Shown here piece by piece: positions 13,387 through 15,222 of a stretch of DNA of 15,222 nt (its first letter is position 1; the number at the start of each line of letters is the position of its first letter). The translations under genes and the position numbers were made by a program. The stretch comes from Candidatus Fermentibacterota bacterium (GTDB lineage: Bacteria > JAFGKV01). The notes below the pieces were generated by a model, which was not told the origin of the DNA, did not search any database, and was given only the letters and a program-made list of their open reading frames with translations. The stretch is taken from contig JAFGKV010000090.1 in the NCBI GenBank assembly GCA_016928395.1, positions 1 through 15,222 on the forward strand, written 5' to 3'.

Positions 13387-13879
13387 GAGGAGGTTCACGG
13401 TCTGCGGTGTGCAGTTCACCGTTCCAGACTCAGTTGAGGCTGCTGGCTGTCTCGAACCGCGGTGAGATCAGGAAGACTACGGACCGGATAGGGATAGCGC
13501 CTTGTGTGCCCTTCGAACGGATGCCCAAGAGAGGCTTGCCCGCCTACGGGATATCGAAGTCGAATTCGCCGATTCGGTTGGAACGAACGAGTTTGCGCTC
13601 ATCGGCGGAGACTGCCATCACCAGGTAGGTCCAGTTTACCGTCGCATCACCCGGGGCGCCCACAGTGCCACACACACCGTAGTCGATGCGGGCAACTCCG
13701 CCAGGCGGTACTCCAGGAGCAACCCAACGTTGCTTCATCCTACTGAATTCGGATGATGTGGCAATCCGAGTGAACTCCAGAGTGGCGCATGAGTATCCTT
13801 GGCATATACCTTCCCACCAGGATACACCGAGAAGCACCCGATCCGCGTGGTCATCCAACGGACCACTAGGGCAACAGCC
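13387..13879. other. Spacer between receptor and Fe-S gene
   Basis: No complete gene. It contains the antisense FN3 remnant at about 13544-13774. The first 150 nt after the receptor stop, including TTCACGGTctgcggtgtgcagTTCACCGTT around 13394-13425, is non-coding spacer. No clear terminator for the receptor and no clear promoter for the Fe-S gene were found. Confidence 0.5.
13544..13774 (-). pseudogene. C-terminal remnant of an FN3-type secreted protein
   Basis: On the minus strand an open frame ends at 13544 with about 75 residues that read as the last part of a fibronectin type III domain. It runs D-Y-G-V-C-G-T-V-G, then N-W-T-Y-L-V-M-A-V-S-A, then R-S-N-R-I-G-E-F-D-F-D-I-P and stop. The pattern matches the end of the secreted NlpC/P60 protein in this window (Y-W-V-R-A, G-E-H-D-F-A-L-P). 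No ribosome binding site, signal peptide or preceding domain lies upstream. The frame continues to an ATG at 13903, but those residues look random and overlap the start of the Fe-S gene. I read it as the surviving 3' end of a deleted gene; a short expressed ORF is less likely. Confidence 0.6.
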
Positions 13880-15160
13880 ATGGCTCATCATACAACTGAC
13901 CACAGCTACTCCCGCCTTTCTCGGCGCCTGAGTCTTCTGCCGCAGGCGGCACCGCCGTCAGACCTGCTGTTTCAGATTCTCAAGATTCTCTTCTCGGAGC
14001 GCGAGGCAGGGCTGGTGGCGCATCTTCCCGTCCGCCCCTTCAGCGCCAAGCGGGCGGCCCGGATCTGGAAGATGCCCCTGACCGAGGCGCAGAACACCCT
14101 GGACGCCTTGGCGGACAAGGGGCTCTTGGTGGACATCGAGAAAGATGGGAGTATGGTGTACGTGCTTCCGCCGCCCATGGCGGGATTCTTCGAGTTCTCC
14201 ATGATGCGGGTGCGCCACGACATCGATCAGCATGCATTGGCCGAGCTGTTCTACGAGTATATCAACGTCCAGGACGAATTCATCAGGGCCTTGTTCGCCG
14301 GCGGGGAGACGCAGCTTGGCCGTATTCTGGTCCATGAGCCGGCGTTGCCCGATGACCCGACCCTTCACGTGCTCGACTATGAGCGGGCCTCCGAGGTCAT
14401 CAAGACGGCGACGTGCCGCGCCATCAGCCTGTGCTACTGCCGCCACAAGATGCAGCATCTGGGCAAGGCATGCTCCGCACCGCTGGACATCTGCATGACC
14501 TTCAACACCTCGGCAAAGGCCCTGGTCGGCCACGGGCTTGCCCGGGAGGTCAGCCTGGAGGAGTGCCTCGACCAGCTCCAGCGGGCCTACGACAATGATC
14601 TTGTGCAGTTCGGTGAGAATGTACGCGAAAGCATGAACTTCATCTGCAACTGCTGTAAGTGCTGCTGCGAGGCCATGATTGCGGCCCGTAAGGTCGCATT
14701 CGCCCATCCCGTGCATACGACCAACTTCCTCCCAGTTGTCGACGGCTCGACCTGCACCGCATGCGGCGTCTGCGTTGAGCTGTGCCCAGTGGAGGCCGTG
14801 AGTCTGCAGCCATGTTCCGAGTCGGAATCGTGGGTTGGAACCGTGGCACGGGTTGACGAATCGCGCTGTCTCGGATGCGGGCTCTGCGCCCGGCGATGCC
14901 CGTCAGAAGCCATTCGGCTCGTTCCCCGAGCCCAGCGAGTCATCACTCCGCTGAACTCGGCCCATCGCGTGGTCTTGATGGCCATCGAACGAGACAAGCT
15001 CCAGAATCTCATCGTGGACCGGCAGGTCCTCTGGAGCCACCGGGCCCTGGCTTCGGTGCCGGGGGCGATCCTGCGGCTTCCCCCCGCCAAACGCCTCCTG
15101 GCGCAGCGGCAAGTCAGGTCACGTTTCCTGGAGGCCGCACTACACAAAGCCAACGTCTAG
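13880..15160 (+). CDS. Winged-helix/4Fe-4S ferredoxin-domain protein
   Basis: A 426-aa soluble iron-sulfur protein. Residues ~30-100 look like a winged-helix domain (A-K-R-A-A-R-I-W, then L-D-A-L-A-D-K-G-L-L-V). A middle region has C-R-A-I-S-L-C-Y-C-R-H-K (179-190), Cys198 and Cys205, then the dense C-N-C-C-K-C-C-C group (256-263). Two [4Fe-4S] ferredoxin motifs follow: C-T-A-C-G-V-C-V-E-L-C-P (292-303) and C-L-G-C-G-L-C-A-R-R-C-P (330-341). It probably moves electrons or senses redox state; the reaction partner is unknown. Start ATG 13880, with a weak AGGG ahead; an upstream in-frame ATG at 13799 would run through poorly conserved spacer and is disfavoured. It stands alone, with no enzyme partner visible before the window ends. 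Confidence 0.85.
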   Translation: MAHHTTDHSYSRLSRRLSLLPQAAPPSDLLFQILKILFSEREAGLVAHLPVRPFSAKRAARIWKMPLTEAQNTLDALADKGLLVDIEKDGSMVYVLPPPMAGFFEFSMMRVRHDIDQHALAELFYEYINVQDEFIRALFAGGETQLGRILVHEPALPDDPTLHVLDYERASEVIKTATCRAISLCYCRHKMQHLGKACSAPLDICMTFNTSAKALVGHGLAREVSLEECLDQLQRAYDNDLVQFGENVRESMNFICNCCKCCCEAMIAARKVAFAHPVHTTNFLPVVDGSTCTACGVCVELCPVEAVSLQPCSESESWVGTVARVDESRCLGCGLCARRCPSEAIRLVPRAQRVITPLNSAHRVVLMAIERDKLQNLIVDRQVLWSHRALASVPGAILRLPPAKRLLAQRQVRSRFLEAALHKANV

Positions 15161-15222
15161 TCGCCACATACCAGTGAGCGCAGGATTCCCCGATCCGGCT
15201 TTCGCAAAGGGAGACTGAGAGG
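15161..15222. other. Window end after the Fe-S gene
   Basis: 62 nt with no terminator hairpin and no start codon with a binding site that I can support. GGGAGACTGAGAGG at the extreme end could precede a gene outside the window. Confidence 0.3.

Noticed and set aside
13958-14716. A 252-codon minus-strand frame inside the Fe-S gene
   Set aside because: The + strand frame carries ferredoxin motifs; the antisense frame has none.

Overview
This 15.2 kb window is GC-rich chromosomal DNA from a Gram-negative bacterium. The evidence for an outer membrane is a TonB-dependent receptor with plug and barrel. Three traits suggest an uncultivated lineage of the FCB/deltaproteobacterial kind. These are long GC-rich spacers filled with short-period repeats, secreted proteins built from NlpC/P60, SH3b, NBR1-like and FN3 domains, and a shared C-terminal G-E-x-D-F motif. 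That placement is an impression; no marker gene here settles it. I see no tRNA, rRNA, CRISPR array, transposase or phage module.

Layout. (1) 1-768: a spacer with an intergenic repeat, then a small VHZ/DUSP23-like protein phosphatase on the + strand. (2) 885-5901, minus strand: four closely spaced genes, read as one probable operon. In transcription order these are a large secreted NlpC/P60 multidomain protein, an unfamiliar 263-aa protein, a PPK2-family polyphosphate:nucleotide phosphotransferase, and a poly-gamma-glutamate-hydrolase-like zinc enzyme. Gaps are 12, 40 and 42 nt. (3) 5902-6599: a 698-nt spacer between divergent genes. It holds a (GAx-NNC)n tract, two overlapping hairpins, a GTGAGGA repeat, a TCCA-type tandem array with an exact 24-nt duplication, a second copy of the repeat seen near position 200, and a 6-bp inverted repeat. 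(4) 6600-8294, + strand: an AHSA1/SRPBCC protein, a cysteine-rich DUF3795 protein and a Crp/Fnr regulator. The last two are 3 nt apart. A 10-bp hairpin covers the regulator's stop codon. (5) 8307-8786: a long spacer with several consecutive inverted repeats and no convincing ORF. (6) 8787-13386: a SAM methyltransferase, then ECF transporter T, A and S subunits. All four genes overlap (GTGA, GTGA, 11 nt). A TonB-dependent receptor follows 137 nt later. (7) 13387-13879: a spacer carrying, on the minus strand, the C-terminal remnant of an FN3-type secreted protein. (8) 13880-15160: a 426-aa winged-helix/iron-sulfur protein with two ferredoxin motifs and a CxCCxCCC cluster.

How the parts may work together. 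The most coherent unit is region 6. The receptor would bring a scarce substrate across the outer membrane, and the ECF S/T/A complex would move it across the inner membrane. The methyltransferase is translationally coupled to the transporter and may act on the cargo or its precursor. The substrate cannot be read from the sequence. A receptor paired with an ECF transporter fits a vitamin, cobamide or metal-complex uptake route. The cysteine-rich DUF3795 protein, the Crp/Fnr regulator and the Fe-S protein flanking this unit give the neighbourhood a redox/metal flavour, but that link is inference.
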